From Pseudomonadota bacterium (GTDB lineage: Bacteria; Pseudomonadota; Alphaproteobacteria; Sphingomonadales; Sphingomonadaceae): a stretch of 64,000 nt of DNA. The notes under the pieces are model-generated. The model did not search any database and was not told the DNA's origin. It saw nothing but the letters and a program-made list of their open reading frames with translations. Within the stretch, counting starts at the first letter, position 1; each line of letters starts with the position of its first letter. Both the position numbers and the translations under genes were made by a program. Positions 9,538 through 19,250 of the stretch are shown here, one piece after another. The stretch covers positions 124,001 to 188,000 of the forward strand of contig JAEXAY010000039.1 in NCBI GenBank assembly GCA_023457895.1. Direction: 5' to 3'.

Positions 9538-10545
9538 ATGTCCATGCTGCCATTTCGACCCTTTGTCGTATCGTTGGGCGATCCCGCAGGTGTCGGTCCC
9601 GAAATCACGGCCAAGGCGTGGGAAGCGCGGCGCAGCGCTGATCTTCCGCCCTTTTTCGCGGTCGGCGATGCCACCAGCATTTCGGCGGTTTGGGATGGCC
9701 CACTGCATCTGATCGACGATGTGGCGCAGGTGCCCGGCCTGTTCGGTGACGCGCTCCCCGTGTGGCATCTCGAATCCGCCGGGCCGGTCCATCCCGGCCA
9801 GCCTTCGACCGAAGGCGCGCTGATGGCGCTGAAGGCGCTTGAACTCGGCGCCGGGCTCGCGCGCTCAGGGGCCGCGGGTGCGCTCGTCACCGGACCGGTT
9901 TCCAAGCATCAGCTTTACCAGATCGGCTATGACCTTCCCGGCCAGACCGAATATGTGGCGCAAGCCTGCGGCGTCTCGAAGGCCAATGCCACGATGATGC
10001 TGGCTGGTCCTTCGCTGCGCGTCATTCCGGTCACTATCCACGTTCCCTACCGCGACGTCCCCCATCTGCTGACGGTTGAGCTCATCAAGGCGCGCGCGCA
10101 TGCGACGGCCAAGGGGTTGCGCCGCGATTTCGGCATCGTAAGCCCGCGCCTCGCCATTGCTGGTCTTAATCCCCATGCGGGCGAAAATGGCGCGCTCGGC
10201 CGCGAGGAAATCGACATCGTCATGCCGGCGGTGCGCCAGTTGCGCGATGAAGGCATCGACATCAGCGGCCCCTATCCGCCCGATGTGATGTTCACCCCGC
10301 ACATGCGCACCACCTATGATGCCGCGCTTTGCCTCTATCACGACCAGGGGCTGATTCCGCTCAAGACGCTGCATTTCGATGACGGCGTCAACATGACGCT
10401 GGGCCTGCCGATCATCCGCACCTCGCCCGATCATGGCACCGCCTTTGCCATTGCCGGACGCAATGAGGCGCATCCCGGCGCCATGATCGCAGCGATCCGC
10501 ATGGCCGCCGAAGCGGCGCATAACCGGGCGCTTTGTCCGGCCTGA
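9538..10545 (+). CDS. pdxA: 4-hydroxythreonine-4-phosphate dehydrogenase
   Basis: PdxA oxidises 4-phosphohydroxy-L-threonine in the DXP-dependent pathway to pyridoxal 5'-phosphate. The family motifs are present: SLGDPAGVGPEI at the N-terminus, TGPVSKHQLYQIGYDLPGQTEY, LNPHAGENGALGREE, LCLYHDQGLIPLKTL (metal His) and the C-terminal RTSPDHGTAFAIAG with another metal-binding His. At 335 residues the length is normal. The ATG at 9544 (MLPFRP) is a possible shorter start. It is followed nine bases later by rsmA. Confidence 0.96.
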   Translation: MSMLPFRPFVVSLGDPAGVGPEITAKAWEARRSADLPPFFAVGDATSISAVWDGPLHLIDDVAQVPGLFGDALPVWHLESAGPVHPGQPSTEGALMALKALELGAGLARSGAAGALVTGPVSKHQLYQIGYDLPGQTEYVAQACGVSKANATMMLAGPSLRVIPVTIHVPYRDVPHLLTVELIKARAHATAKGLRRDFGIVSPRLAIAGLNPHAGENGALGREEIDIVMPAVRQLRDEGIDISGPYPPDVMFTPHMRTTYDAALCLYHDQGLIPLKTLHFDDGVNMTLGLPIIRTSPDHGTAFAIAGRNEAHPGAMIAAIRMAAEAAHNRALCPA

Positions 10546-10554
10546 TTTGATCTC

Positions 10555-11397
10555 GTGACCGCACCTGCACTGCCGCCCCTGCGCGACGTCATCAGCCGCC
10601 ACGGATTGTCAGCATCCAAGGCCCTGGGACAAAATTTCCTGTTTGACGAGCAATTGCTGGACCGTATCGCCGCCATTCCCGGCTCGCTCAAGGGCGAAAC
10701 GGTGTTCGAGGTCGGCCCCGGCCCCGGCGGCCTCACCCGCGCCTTGTTGCGCGCAGGGGCAAAAGTGATCGCGGTCGAGCGCGACCATCGTTGCATCCCG
10801 GCGCTGGCCGAGCTGACAGAGGCCTTTCCCGACCAGTTGACGGTCATCGAGGGCGATGCGATGGAAGTCGACGTCACAGGGGCGACAGGTGGTGCGCCTT
10901 ACCATATCGTCGCCAACCTGCCCTATAATGTGGGCACCGCACTCCTCACCGGCTGGCTTAGCGGAACCGAATGGCCGCCCGTCTGGCGATCGCTCACGCT
11001 GATGTTCCAGCTGGAGGTCGCAGAACGCATTGTCGCAGCGCCCGGCACGAGCGCCTATGGCCGTCTCGCCGTCCTCGCCCAGTGGCGCAGCGAGGCCCGG
11101 ATCGCAATGAAGGTGCATCGGTCCGCCTTCACGCCGCCGCCCAAGGTGATGTCGGCGGTCGTGCATATCACACCGGCCACGGCGCCCGCTGATGTCCGCC
11201 CGGCGAGCATGGCCGCGCTCACGGCCGCCGCCTTTGGCCAGCGCCGCAAGATGCTGCGGCAAAGCCTCAAGGGGCTGCCCGGCGCACTCGATGCGCTGGC
11301 CGCAGCCGGAATCGACGAGACCCGCCGCGCCGAAACGCTCACGGTCGCGGATTTTGTCGCGGTTGCGCAAAGGATGGAGCGTTCAAAACGCGCCTAG
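10555..11397 (+). CDS. rsmA: 16S rRNA (adenine1518-N6/adenine1519-N6)-dimethyltransferase
   Basis: RsmA (KsgA) dimethylates two adenines in helix 45 of 16S rRNA late in 30S assembly. The protein (280 residues) shows [14 protein letters not shown], the SAM-binding motif [16 protein letters not shown], the acidic loop AVERDH, motif [13 protein letters not shown] and the Pro-rich [11 protein letters not shown] stretch that precedes the C-terminal helical domain. The start is a GTG at 10555. It is the last gene of the lptD-surA-pdxA-rsmA run and ends just before a convergent gene. Confidence 0.96.
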   Translation: MTAPALPPLRDVISRHGLSASKALGQNFLFDEQLLDRIAAIPGSLKGETVFEVGPGPGGLTRALLRAGAKVIAVERDHRCIPALAELTEAFPDQLTVIEGDAMEVDVTGATGGAPYHIVANLPYNVGTALLTGWLSGTEWPPVWRSLTLMFQLEVAERIVAAPGTSAYGRLAVLAQWRSEARIAMKVHRSAFTPPPKVMSAVVHITPATAPADVRPASMAALTAAAFGQRRKMLRQSLKGLPGALDALAAAGIDETRRAETLTVADFVAVAQRMERSKRA

Positions 11398-11434
11398 CCG
11401 GTGCGGCGGTGGCGATTCCACCTCGTATCAAACA

Positions 11435-11977
11435 TCAGTTTTTGGAAGGGTCGCTTTCGCTGCCGACCGGCTTGGGCCGGATCGCTTCAATCGCGAGTTG
11501 CTGCTGCGGCGGACCAGCGGCGATGGCCGCTTCGAGCCGGGCGACTTCGGGGCAGCTTCCGGTTTTGCACAAGGTCCGCAGCCGGGTGAGATTTTCGCGC
11601 GCGCGTTCCATCGCGCCTTTCTGCACCATGGCGCGGCCCTGACCAGCCAGTGCTTCGCGGTCGTTCGGCATCAGGTCGAGAATGGCGATATAATAGCCGA
11701 TAGCCTTGCCGGAGAGCCCCTGGGCCATCGCGGCTTCCGCCAGCAACCGATAGGCATCGACATTGCGCGGATCGATCGCCAGCGCGGATTCATAAAGGTT
11801 GATCGCATTTTGTGTGCGCCCGGCCTGCTGTTCGTTACGGCCTTCATCGACAAAGGCGACCGAAGCTGGATTGAGTACGATCTGCTTCGCCACTTCGCCC
11901 TGGCTGGCGCTGGAAAAGGAGACGAGAATGAGCGCCGCGCTCAACGCCGCAGGGGAAAAACGCATAATCATCTCCAT
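11435..11977 (-). CDS. Secreted tetratricopeptide-repeat protein
   Basis: The product is about 180 residues with a signal peptide (MRFSPAALSAALILVSFSSASQ). It is followed by TPR-type helices: AINLYESALAIDPRNVDAYRLLAEAAMAQG, then GKAIGYYIAILDLMPNDREALAGQG, then a third degenerate unit. ATG 11977 has AGGA seven bases upstream; ATG 11965 (MRFSP) has GGAG six bases upstream and is equally good. It is probably a periplasmic scaffold or adaptor. A Cys pair (CKTGSC) lies near the C-terminus. No partner can be inferred, although the gene starts where the RsmB-family gene ends, so the two may be co-transcribed. Confidence 0.8.
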   Translation of the reverse strand: MEMIMRFSPAALSAALILVSFSSASQGEVAKQIVLNPASVAFVDEGRNEQQAGRTQNAINLYESALAIDPRNVDAYRLLAEAAMAQGLSGKAIGYYIAILDLMPNDREALAGQGRAMVQKGAMERARENLTRLRTLCKTGSCPEVARLEAAIAAGPPQQQLAIEAIRPKPVGSESDPSKN

Positions 11978-12027
11978 CCAGCTTTCCTGTCCACGTCCGG
12001 CAGGGGAGTTTCCATAGTGACGCGCGT

Positions 12028-13218
12028 TCATGACCTTTGCAACCGGGCAAAATAAAAGCCGTCTGTCCCGTCATGGAGCGGTGTCAGCAACCGTCCAGCG
12101 CCCACGCGGCGGCCCGGCCAGCGCGCATCGCCGATGCTGCTATCCGCCATCCAGTCTGAATGGCGTCTGACAAAAGCTTCCATCTGCCCCGCCCCTTCGT
12201 CGCGTGTAATCGCACAGACAGCATAAACCAGCTTCCCGCCCGGCGCCACCAGTTTACGCGCAAGTTCCAGCAGCATCGCCTGGGTTTCAACCAGCCGGGC
12301 GAGACGGGCCGGCGTCAGGCGCCAGCGGCTTTCCGGATTGCGCCGCCAGGTACCGCTCCCCGAACAGGGGGCATCGATGAGGACAATGTCTGCCTTGCCT
12401 TCCTGCTCCTGCAGCATCTGCGCCTCCCGGCCGGGGTCGATCAGCCGCGTTTCGATGATCGAAGCCCCGGCACGGGCAGCACGCGGGCCGAGCTGCTGGA
12501 GACGCGGCCGCGAAATGTCGCATGCGAGGATGCGCCCCCGATTGTCCATGTCCGCCGCAAGCGCCAGCGTCTTGCCGCCTGCGCCGGCGCACAGGTCGAT
12601 GACGTGCATCCCCGGCTGCGCCTTGCACGCTTTGGCAAGCCACTGACTTCCGGCATCCTGCACCTCGATGAGCCCCTCGCGATAGGCTGGCAGTTGATCG
12701 ATCGCGCTGTCCGGCGGGAGACGGAATGCCTGATCTAGTCCGGCCACAGGCATCGCGTCGGGCAGCATGGCAGCGATTGCGGCTGGGGCTGCCTTGAGCC
12801 GGTTGACCCTGAGATCGAGCGGCGCGCGTTCGAGCATGGCCGCCTGCTCCACTGCATTGATTTCGGGATAAAGATGCGGGATCAGCCATTGCGGCAGGGC
12901 GCCGGACGGGCTGCCCTGTTCTTCCGGGCCGACGGGGGCTGGCGCATGGCCCTGCCCGGTAAACAGCGCGGCAACCTCCGGTTCCTCCGCTGCAAGGCCG
13001 ATCATCGCTGCGCGGCCGCTCTGCGGCCGTTCGCCGCTGCGCCGGATCACGCGATAGACAAGGTCGCGCACCGCTCGCCGGTCCTTTGATCCGGCGTAGC
13101 GGCGGTCCTTGAAATAACGTGCAATGAGCACATCTGCCGCTGCCCCGCCATCGCGCGCGGCAGCAATGATCTGATCGAGCAGCTCGATGGCAGCCTGAAC
13201 GCGAGCCGGTGGGGTCAT
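12028..13218 (-). CDS. RsmB/NOP-family RNA (cytosine-5) methyltransferase
   Basis: The family methylates C5 of cytosines in rRNA or tRNA with SAM and a two-cysteine mechanism. The SAM motif VIDLCAGAGGKTLALA, motif IV DAPCSGSGTWRRNPE with the conserved Cys, and motif VI KLVYAVCAITRDEG with the nucleophilic Cys are visible in the C-terminal half. The N-terminal 130 residues are helical and basic and may bind RNA. It is related to E. coli RsmB (16S m5C967), but the target here is not proven. An AAAGGAG site lies just before the ATG at 13218. Confidence 0.88.
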   Translation of the reverse strand: MTPPARVQAAIELLDQIIAAARDGGAAADVLIARYFKDRRYAGSKDRRAVRDLVYRVIRRSGERPQSGRAAMIGLAAEEPEVAALFTGQGHAPAPVGPEEQGSPSGALPQWLIPHLYPEINAVEQAAMLERAPLDLRVNRLKAAPAAIAAMLPDAMPVAGLDQAFRLPPDSAIDQLPAYREGLIEVQDAGSQWLAKACKAQPGMHVIDLCAGAGGKTLALAADMDNRGRILACDISRPRLQQLGPRAARAGASIIETRLIDPGREAQMLQEQEGKADIVLIDAPCSGSGTWRRNPESRWRLTPARLARLVETQAMLLELARKLVAPGGKLVYAVCAITRDEGAGQMEAFVRRHSDWMADSSIGDARWPGRRVGAGRLLTPLHDGTDGFYFARLQRS

Positions 13219-13300
13219 GACGCTCCTTTACGCAGGCTACAGGGAGCAAGTCGAGAGGCTTGCGCCGTGCCCATCCATGGCCCGTCCGTGCAGAGCCCTC

Positions 13301-14866
<1,566 letters not shown>

Positions 14867-14972
14867 TCAAGCAGCTGTCACGACGTCAGCGGGCGGCAGG
14901 CTCCAGTTTGGATTCACGCTGTAGTTGCGCTAGGTTCAGCCGCAATCGTCACCGCACGGAGGGCAGAAAACC

Positions 14973-15389
14973 ATGCAGTCCATCTTAACGCCTTCCGCAT
15001 CCGGAACCGGCGGTATCTCGATAATGAACGACGGCTGGATCGCGCAATGGGTAACCCCGATCGCGTCGGGACTCGAGCTTTTCGGCGTCGCAGTGATCCT
15101 GGGATCGGTCATCCTCGCAACGATCGCCTTTGCCGGCGAATGGCGGCGCGAGGGTCTCGATGCCGCCTATGGCCATTATCGCTCCAATCTGGGGCGAGGC
15201 ATTCTGCTCGGTATTGAAATTCTGGTAGGCGCCGACATCATCTCCACCGTCACCGCGCCTCTTACCTGGGAAAGCGTCGGGCTGCTGGGCCTGATCGTGC
15301 TCATCCGCACGCTGCTCAGCTTCTCGCTTGAAACGGAAATTGAAGGCCGCTGGCCATGGCGCCGGCGCGATGACAGTGCACCGTCATGA
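14973..15389 (+). CDS. DUF1622 family membrane protein
   Basis: The product is a 138-residue integral membrane protein with three hydrophobic segments (about residues 33-53, 78-95 and 100-118). The sequence ELFGVAVILGSVILA, the YGHYRSNLGRGILLGIEILVGADII core and the following LGLIVLIRTLLSFSLETEIEGRWPW match the DUF1622 family, whose function is not known. The ATG at 14973 is preceded by GGAGGGCAG; an internal ATG at 15024 lacks a ribosome site. It is convergent with the DUF937 gene and its end overlaps that gene's terminator. Confidence 0.85.
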   Translation: MQSILTPSASGTGGISIMNDGWIAQWVTPIASGLELFGVAVILGSVILATIAFAGEWRREGLDAAYGHYRSNLGRGILLGIEILVGADIISTVTAPLTWESVGLLGLIVLIRTLLSFSLETEIEGRWPWRRRDDSAPS

Positions 15390-15419
15390 AAAAAGGCAGG
15401 GCAACATCGCTGCCCCGCC
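15389..15419 (-). terminator. Rho-independent terminator for the DUF937 gene
   Basis: On the minus strand a 9-bp stem with one mismatch (GGCGGGGCA / TGCCCTGCC, arms 15411-15419 and 15395-15403) is followed by six T residues (A tract 15389-15394). It lies 27 bases past the stop codon of the DUF937 gene and touches the stop codon of the convergent DUF1622 gene. Confidence 0.65.
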
Positions 15420-15445
15420 CCTGCTTCACTCCAGCGTGAAAGAGT

Positions 15446-16054
15446 CTAGCGGCCCATCATTTTCCCGGCCATGCCGATGATGTCATTGAGCGGATTGCCG
15501 TCGCCGTCCATGTCAAGCATGTTGCCGAGACCGCCAAGGCCGCCAGCTGGTGCTGCCTGCGGCGCCGCGGCGCCACCGCCAAGGATGTTGCCGAGAATGC
15601 CGCCAAGTCCGCCCGCGTCGGCGGGAGCGCTCGCCGCGCCGCCGCCCTGGCGGCCTTGCCAGGCCATGTACCCAGCGACCGCCATCGCCAGCAGCGGCAG
15701 CATTTTCTTCAGCGTGTCCACGTCGACGCCCGACTTGGCAGACGCATCGGCCGCCACGGTGCGGCTGACGTCCTTCGAACCAAAAATCTGGCCGAGCACG
15801 TCATTGCCCTGATTGACGTTGGCGGCGCTCGGTGCGAGCACCTGCTCGAGCATCCCTGCGCCACCCATTCCACCGAGCATGCCGATAAGGTCACCAAGGC
15901 CGCCCGACTGGGTCTGGGCCTGGCTCTTCATTCCGCCGAGCACCGCCGGAAGCAGGGCGCCGGCCCCGGCACGCGCAACCGCAGGCGGAATGCCAAGCTG
16001 ATTGGCGATGCCGTCGATCGCGCCGCTCTGAACAAGAATGCTGCTGATATCCAT
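15446..16054 (-). CDS. DUF937 (YidB-like) protein with C-terminal Asp-rich motif
   Basis: The ATG at 16054 (MDISSILVQSGAIDGIANQLG) is preceded by GGAGGG and gives 202 residues. The N-terminal part (residues 1-130) looks like DUF937: a helical ALLPAVLGGMKSQA segment, Gly-rich linkers, then SRTVAADASAKSGVDVDTLKKMLPLLAMAVAGYM. A Gly/Ala-rich spacer follows, and the protein ends in DMDGDGNPLNDIIGMAGKMMGR. The same DGDGNPLND tail ends the protein at 16874-17212. A DxDxDG loop can bind calcium, but this is inference. The biochemical role of DUF937 is unknown. Confidence 0.8.
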   Translation of the reverse strand: MDISSILVQSGAIDGIANQLGIPPAVARAGAGALLPAVLGGMKSQAQTQSGGLGDLIGMLGGMGGAGMLEQVLAPSAANVNQGNDVLGQIFGSKDVSRTVAADASAKSGVDVDTLKKMLPLLAMAVAGYMAWQGRQGGGAASAPADAGGLGGILGNILGGGAAAPQAAPAGGLGGLGNMLDMDGDGNPLNDIIGMAGKMMGR

Positions 16055-16283
16055 GATTGATCTACCCTCCATGATGGGCCGTTCCGATTTTACGAACGGC
16101 ATGCGGAACAGTTGGCGGTTAAGCTCGTTGCTTACAAGGGTTTAGGACGGGGAATGTTCCCCGCCATGCATCGAATTTACAGATTAACCATGATTGGCTA
16201 GTTTGAATCCGCTGTAGCCCACCCTACATCATCCCGCAGCGGGGGCCGGACGGGTCCGCGTCATATGGAGGAAAGGAATTACC

Positions 16284-16652
16284 ATGGGTATTTTTTCGCG
16301 CATCAAGGACGCTATTTTCGGCGCTTCCGCCAAGGCTCAGGAAGCTCCGGCTGCCGACGTCGCGGCAACCCCGATTGAATCGATCGCAATCGATTCGGTT
16401 GACGTTGCCAATAACCTTAACAGCATTGCTGCTGCCAAGGGTTCGGACCTCAACTGGAAGACCTCGATCGTCGACCTGATGAAGCTGCTCGATATCGATT
16501 CGAGCCTCGACAACCGCAAGGAACTCGCTCAGGAGCTCGGTTACACCGGCGAACTCAACGGTTCGGCTGAAATGAACATGTGGCTGCACAAGGCCGTGAT
16601 GAACGAACTGGCTGCCAATGGCGGCACGGTTCCGGCTGACCTGCGCGACTGA
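16284..16652 (+). CDS. DUF3597 family protein
   Basis: The product is 122 residues long. A short amphipathic N-terminus (MGIFSRIKDAIFG) and an Ala/Pro linker lead to the DUF3597 core: LNWKTSIVDLMKLLDIDSSLDNRKELAQELGY, then MNMWLHKAVMNELAANGG. The LKxxLGxxG-like arrangement and helical prediction suit a small globular domain, known structurally but without assigned function. A very strong ribosome site (GGAGGAAAGG) precedes the ATG and codon use is even and optimal, which suggests high expression. A terminator follows. Confidence 0.85.
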   Translation: MGIFSRIKDAIFGASAKAQEAPAADVAATPIESIAIDSVDVANNLNSIAAAKGSDLNWKTSIVDLMKLLDIDSSLDNRKELAQELGYTGELNGSAEMNMWLHKAVMNELAANGGTVPADLRD

Positions 16653-16677
16653 TCGCGCATCGCCAACGCAAAAAATC

Positions 16678-16708
16678 GGGCGCCGGGAGAAATTCCGGCG
16701 CCCTTATT
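16678..16708 (+). terminator. Rho-independent terminator after the DUF3597 gene
   Basis: A 9-bp perfect stem (GGGCGCCGG / CCGGCGCCC, arms 16678-16686 and 16695-16703) with an 8-nt loop is followed by TTATTCGT, 26 bases after the stop codon. The T run is short, so strength is moderate. Confidence 0.65.
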
Positions 16709-16770
16709 CGTCTGATGGTGTTGCCAGGGGAAAATTGCGAAGCTGCGAGCCTTCTTTTCCTTTCCGCATC

Positions 16771-16854
16771 GTCACCCGGAACTGCTTCAGGGTCTATACG
16801 TCCGGCGCCATCGTGGGGCCGGGCCTATGGATGCTGAAACAGGTTCAGCATGAC
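16771..16854. repeat. REP-doublet palindromic repeat, copy 1
   Basis: An 84-bp element starts with an imperfect hairpin (gtcacccggaactgcttcag), has a middle containing gccatcgtgggg, then ggcctatgg and a perfect hairpin ATGCTGAA-ACAGG-TTCAGCAT, and ends in GAC. The same layout recurs at 29410-29495 and 62673-62758. It fills the gap between the DUF3597 terminator and the convergent small gene. Confidence 0.75.
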
Positions 16855-16873
16855 AAAATGAAGAACCGGAGCT

Positions 16874-17212
16874 TCACTTCTTCCCGAGCAGGCCCTTGGC
16901 AAAATCGGCGACATCGTTGAGCGGGTTGCCGTCGCCATCCTTGTCAACGGCACTGATGCTCTTGTTGATAAGGCCATCCTCGCCGCTAAGACCGATCTTG
17001 TCGAACATGCCGCCCTCGGCATTGAGCTTTGCCATGGTCGCCTGAAGATGCTCCATCGAAATACCATAGTCGGCCATGGTATCCTTGAGCGCCTGCGCCT
17101 GGTCGCCCGTCGCCGCGAGCTTTTCCTCGAACTTGCCCTGCAGTCCCTTTACCATCTCGGGGTCGAGACCAATTTTGGCCGCCATATCGGTGAGGCTGTC
17201 CAGCATTCCCAT
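16874..17212 (-). CDS. Small helical protein sharing the DGDGNPLND tail
   Basis: This 112-residue soluble protein of unknown function is acidic and mostly helical. The N-terminus MGMLDSLTDMAAKIGLDPEMVKGLQGKFEEKLA is followed by a second helical pair and a C-terminal tail SAVDKDGDGNPLNDVADFAKGLLGKK. That tail closely matches the end of the DUF937 protein at 15446-16054, suggesting a shared calcium-binding or partner-docking module. AAGGAG lies six bases before the ATG at 17212. No Sec signal is seen. Confidence 0.75.
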   Translation of the reverse strand: MGMLDSLTDMAAKIGLDPEMVKGLQGKFEEKLAATGDQAQALKDTMADYGISMEHLQATMAKLNAEGGMFDKIGLSGEDGLINKSISAVDKDGDGNPLNDVADFAKGLLGKK

Positions 17213-17430
17213 AATTTACTCCTTCAATTGGATGCGCATCAATTTAGGAACTGCGACGTCCCTTGCCTAGCGGACGCTGGTAAAATCCGGTTCATCGGGT
17301 AACGCCGTGAGGCCGGGCGTGATAAGCCGCGCCGCGCTTCCACCGAAAACAGCCGTTCGTTCGAATAGAAACCGGGCGGCCAGTCACGCCGGCCCTAGCC
17401 GCTTTCCAGCAAGGCATTGGCGCTGGCTCC

Positions 17431-17472
17431 AAAGGAAAAGGGGCTTTCTGACACGCGCGGTCAGAAAGCCCC
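17431..17472 (-). terminator. Strong rho-independent terminator of pckA
   Basis: A 13-bp perfect inverted repeat (GGGGCTTTCTGAC / GTCAGAAAGCCCC, arms 17440-17452 and 17460-17472) has a 7-nt loop. On the minus strand it is followed by TTTTCCTTT. It lies 39 bases past the pckA stop. Confidence 0.85.
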
Positions 17473-17511
17473 TCCTCTCCTCAGCTTTCCAGCTGTATGC
17501 GAAATGTCGCG

Positions 17512-19098
17512 TCAGGCCGCCTTGGGCGCAGCCTCGCGGACGCCTTGATCGACATGGTCTGCGAATTCTGCGAAATTGTCAATAAACAGGTTGACGAGCT
17601 TCTTCGCGGTCGCGTCATATTCCGCGCCATCGGCCCAAGTCGAGCGCGGATCGAGGATCTTGCTGTCCACGCCCGGGACCGCCACCGGCACCTCGAAACC
17701 GAAATTGGGATCAATGCGGAACTCGGCATTGTTGAGGCTGCCATCGAGCGCGGCATTGAGCAGCGCGCGGGTAGCCTTGATCGGCATGCGTGAACCGACG
17801 CCATATTTGCCGCCGGTCCAGCCGGTATTGACGAGCCAGCAGGTGACGCCGCCCTTGGCAATCCGTTCCTTGAGGAGATTGCCGTAAACGCTTGGATGGC
17901 GCGGCATGAACGGCGCGCCGAAGCAGGTCGAAAAGGTTGCCTCCGGTTCGGTCACGCCGATTTCGGTGCCTGCGACCTTGGCGGTGTAGCCCGACAGGAA
18001 GTGATACATCGCCTGGTCGGGCGTCATGCGCGCAATCGGAGGCAGCACGCCGAACGCGTCGGCAGTGAGCATCACCACATTCTTCGGCACCGGACCCATG
18101 TTTTCGGCCGAGGCATTGGGAATGAAGTCGATCGGATAGGCCGCGCGGGTATTTTCCGCGAGCGTCGCATCGTCGAGATCGAGTTCGCGCGTTTCGGGGT
18201 CCATCACCACATTTTCCAGCACCGTGCCGAAACGTTTGGTGGTGGCGTAGATTTCCGGTTCGGATTCAGCCGAGAGGCGGATCATCTTGGCGTAGCAGCC
18301 GCCCTCGAAGTTGAACACCGCAGTGTCCGACCAGCCATGCTCATCGTCGCCGATAAGGGTGCGGCTGGCGTCGGCCGAGAGCGTGGTCTTGCCGGTGCCC
18401 GAGAGACCGAAGAAGATCGCGGTGTCACCATCCGGGCCGATATTGGCCGAGCAGTGCATCGGCATGATGCCCTTGGCGGGGAGCAGGTAGTTGAGCAGGC
18501 CGAACACCGACTTCTTCATCTCACCGCCATATTCGGTGCCGCCGATGAGAATCAGCTTTTCAGTGAAGTTGACCGCAATCACGGTTTCGCTGCGGCAGCC
18601 GTGGCGCGCCGGGTCGGCGCGGAAGCTCGGCAAGTCGATGATGGTGTATTCGGCCTGGAAGCCCTGAAGCTCCTCTGCCGTCGGGCGCACCAGCATGGTG
18701 CGGATGAACAGGTTGTGCCAGGCATATTCGTTGATGACCTGGACATTGACGCGATGTTCGGGCTGCGAACCGCCGAACAACTGCGCGACATAGAGCTTGT
18801 TCTTGTCCTTGAGCGCGGCGAAAAAATCTTCCTTGAGCGCGGCGAAGTGGGCCGGTTCCATCGGCTTGTTCGACTTGCCCCACCATACGGTATTTTCGGT
18901 TTCGGCGTCCTTGACCGTGAACTTGTCCTGCGCTGAACGGCCGGTATGTGCGCCCGTCCTGACGACGATCGGGCCGTCCTTGGCGAGTTGCCCCTCACCG
19001 TTTTTTACAGCTTCTTCGACAAGGGCTGCCGAGCCAAGGTTTTTGGCAATCGCTGCACTGGTTTCAACAATATCGGACCCGATAGTGAGGGCGGTCAT
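17512..19098 (-). CDS. pckA: Phosphoenolpyruvate carboxykinase (ATP)
   Basis: PckA converts oxaloacetate and ATP to PEP and CO2, the entry to gluconeogenesis. The 528-residue protein has [14 protein letters not shown] (substrate site), [10 protein letters not shown] with the metal-binding Lys region, the kinase P-loop [11 protein letters not shown], the metal motif LIGDDEHGW and GARMPI-like residues near the end. I use the ATG at 19098 (MTALTIGSD), with AAGGAG eleven bases upstream; an ATG at 19125 is in frame. In many alphaproteobacteria pckA is divergent from chvI-chvG, as here, although two extra genes separate them. Confidence 0.96.
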   Translation of the reverse strand: MTALTIGSDIVETSAAIAKNLGSAALVEEAVKNGEGQLAKDGPIVVRTGAHTGRSAQDKFTVKDAETENTVWWGKSNKPMEPAHFAALKEDFFAALKDKNKLYVAQLFGGSQPEHRVNVQVINEYAWHNLFIRTMLVRPTAEELQGFQAEYTIIDLPSFRADPARHGCRSETVIAVNFTEKLILIGGTEYGGEMKKSVFGLLNYLLPAKGIMPMHCSANIGPDGDTAIFFGLSGTGKTTLSADASRTLIGDDEHGWSDTAVFNFEGGCYAKMIRLSAESEPEIYATTKRFGTVLENVVMDPETRELDLDDATLAENTRAAYPIDFIPNASAENMGPVPKNVVMLTADAFGVLPPIARMTPDQAMYHFLSGYTAKVAGTEIGVTEPEATFSTCFGAPFMPRHPSVYGNLLKERIAKGGVTCWLVNTGWTGGKYGVGSRMPIKATRALLNAALDGSLNNAEFRIDPNFGFEVPVAVPGVDSKILDPRSTWADGAEYDATAKKLVNLFIDNFAEFADHVDQGVREAAPKAA

Positions 19099-19250
19099 GG
19101 GCTTATGGGCTCCTTTGAGGCACATACGTATGCGAACTGACGTTCGCGTAGGGTGGGGGAAACAATCCTTCGCCCCTAGTCGACAGAGCGAGTCGCGTCA
19201 AAGGTTTCGGCGGCAACCAGCCGGTTCGCCACCGAAACAGGGCGACTGGT

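Noticed and set aside
17213..17430. A hidden small gene or tRNA in the pre-pckA gap
   Set aside because: Frames here lack ribosome sites and coding bias, and no tRNA-like GGTTCGAATCC arm with matching acceptor stem is found.
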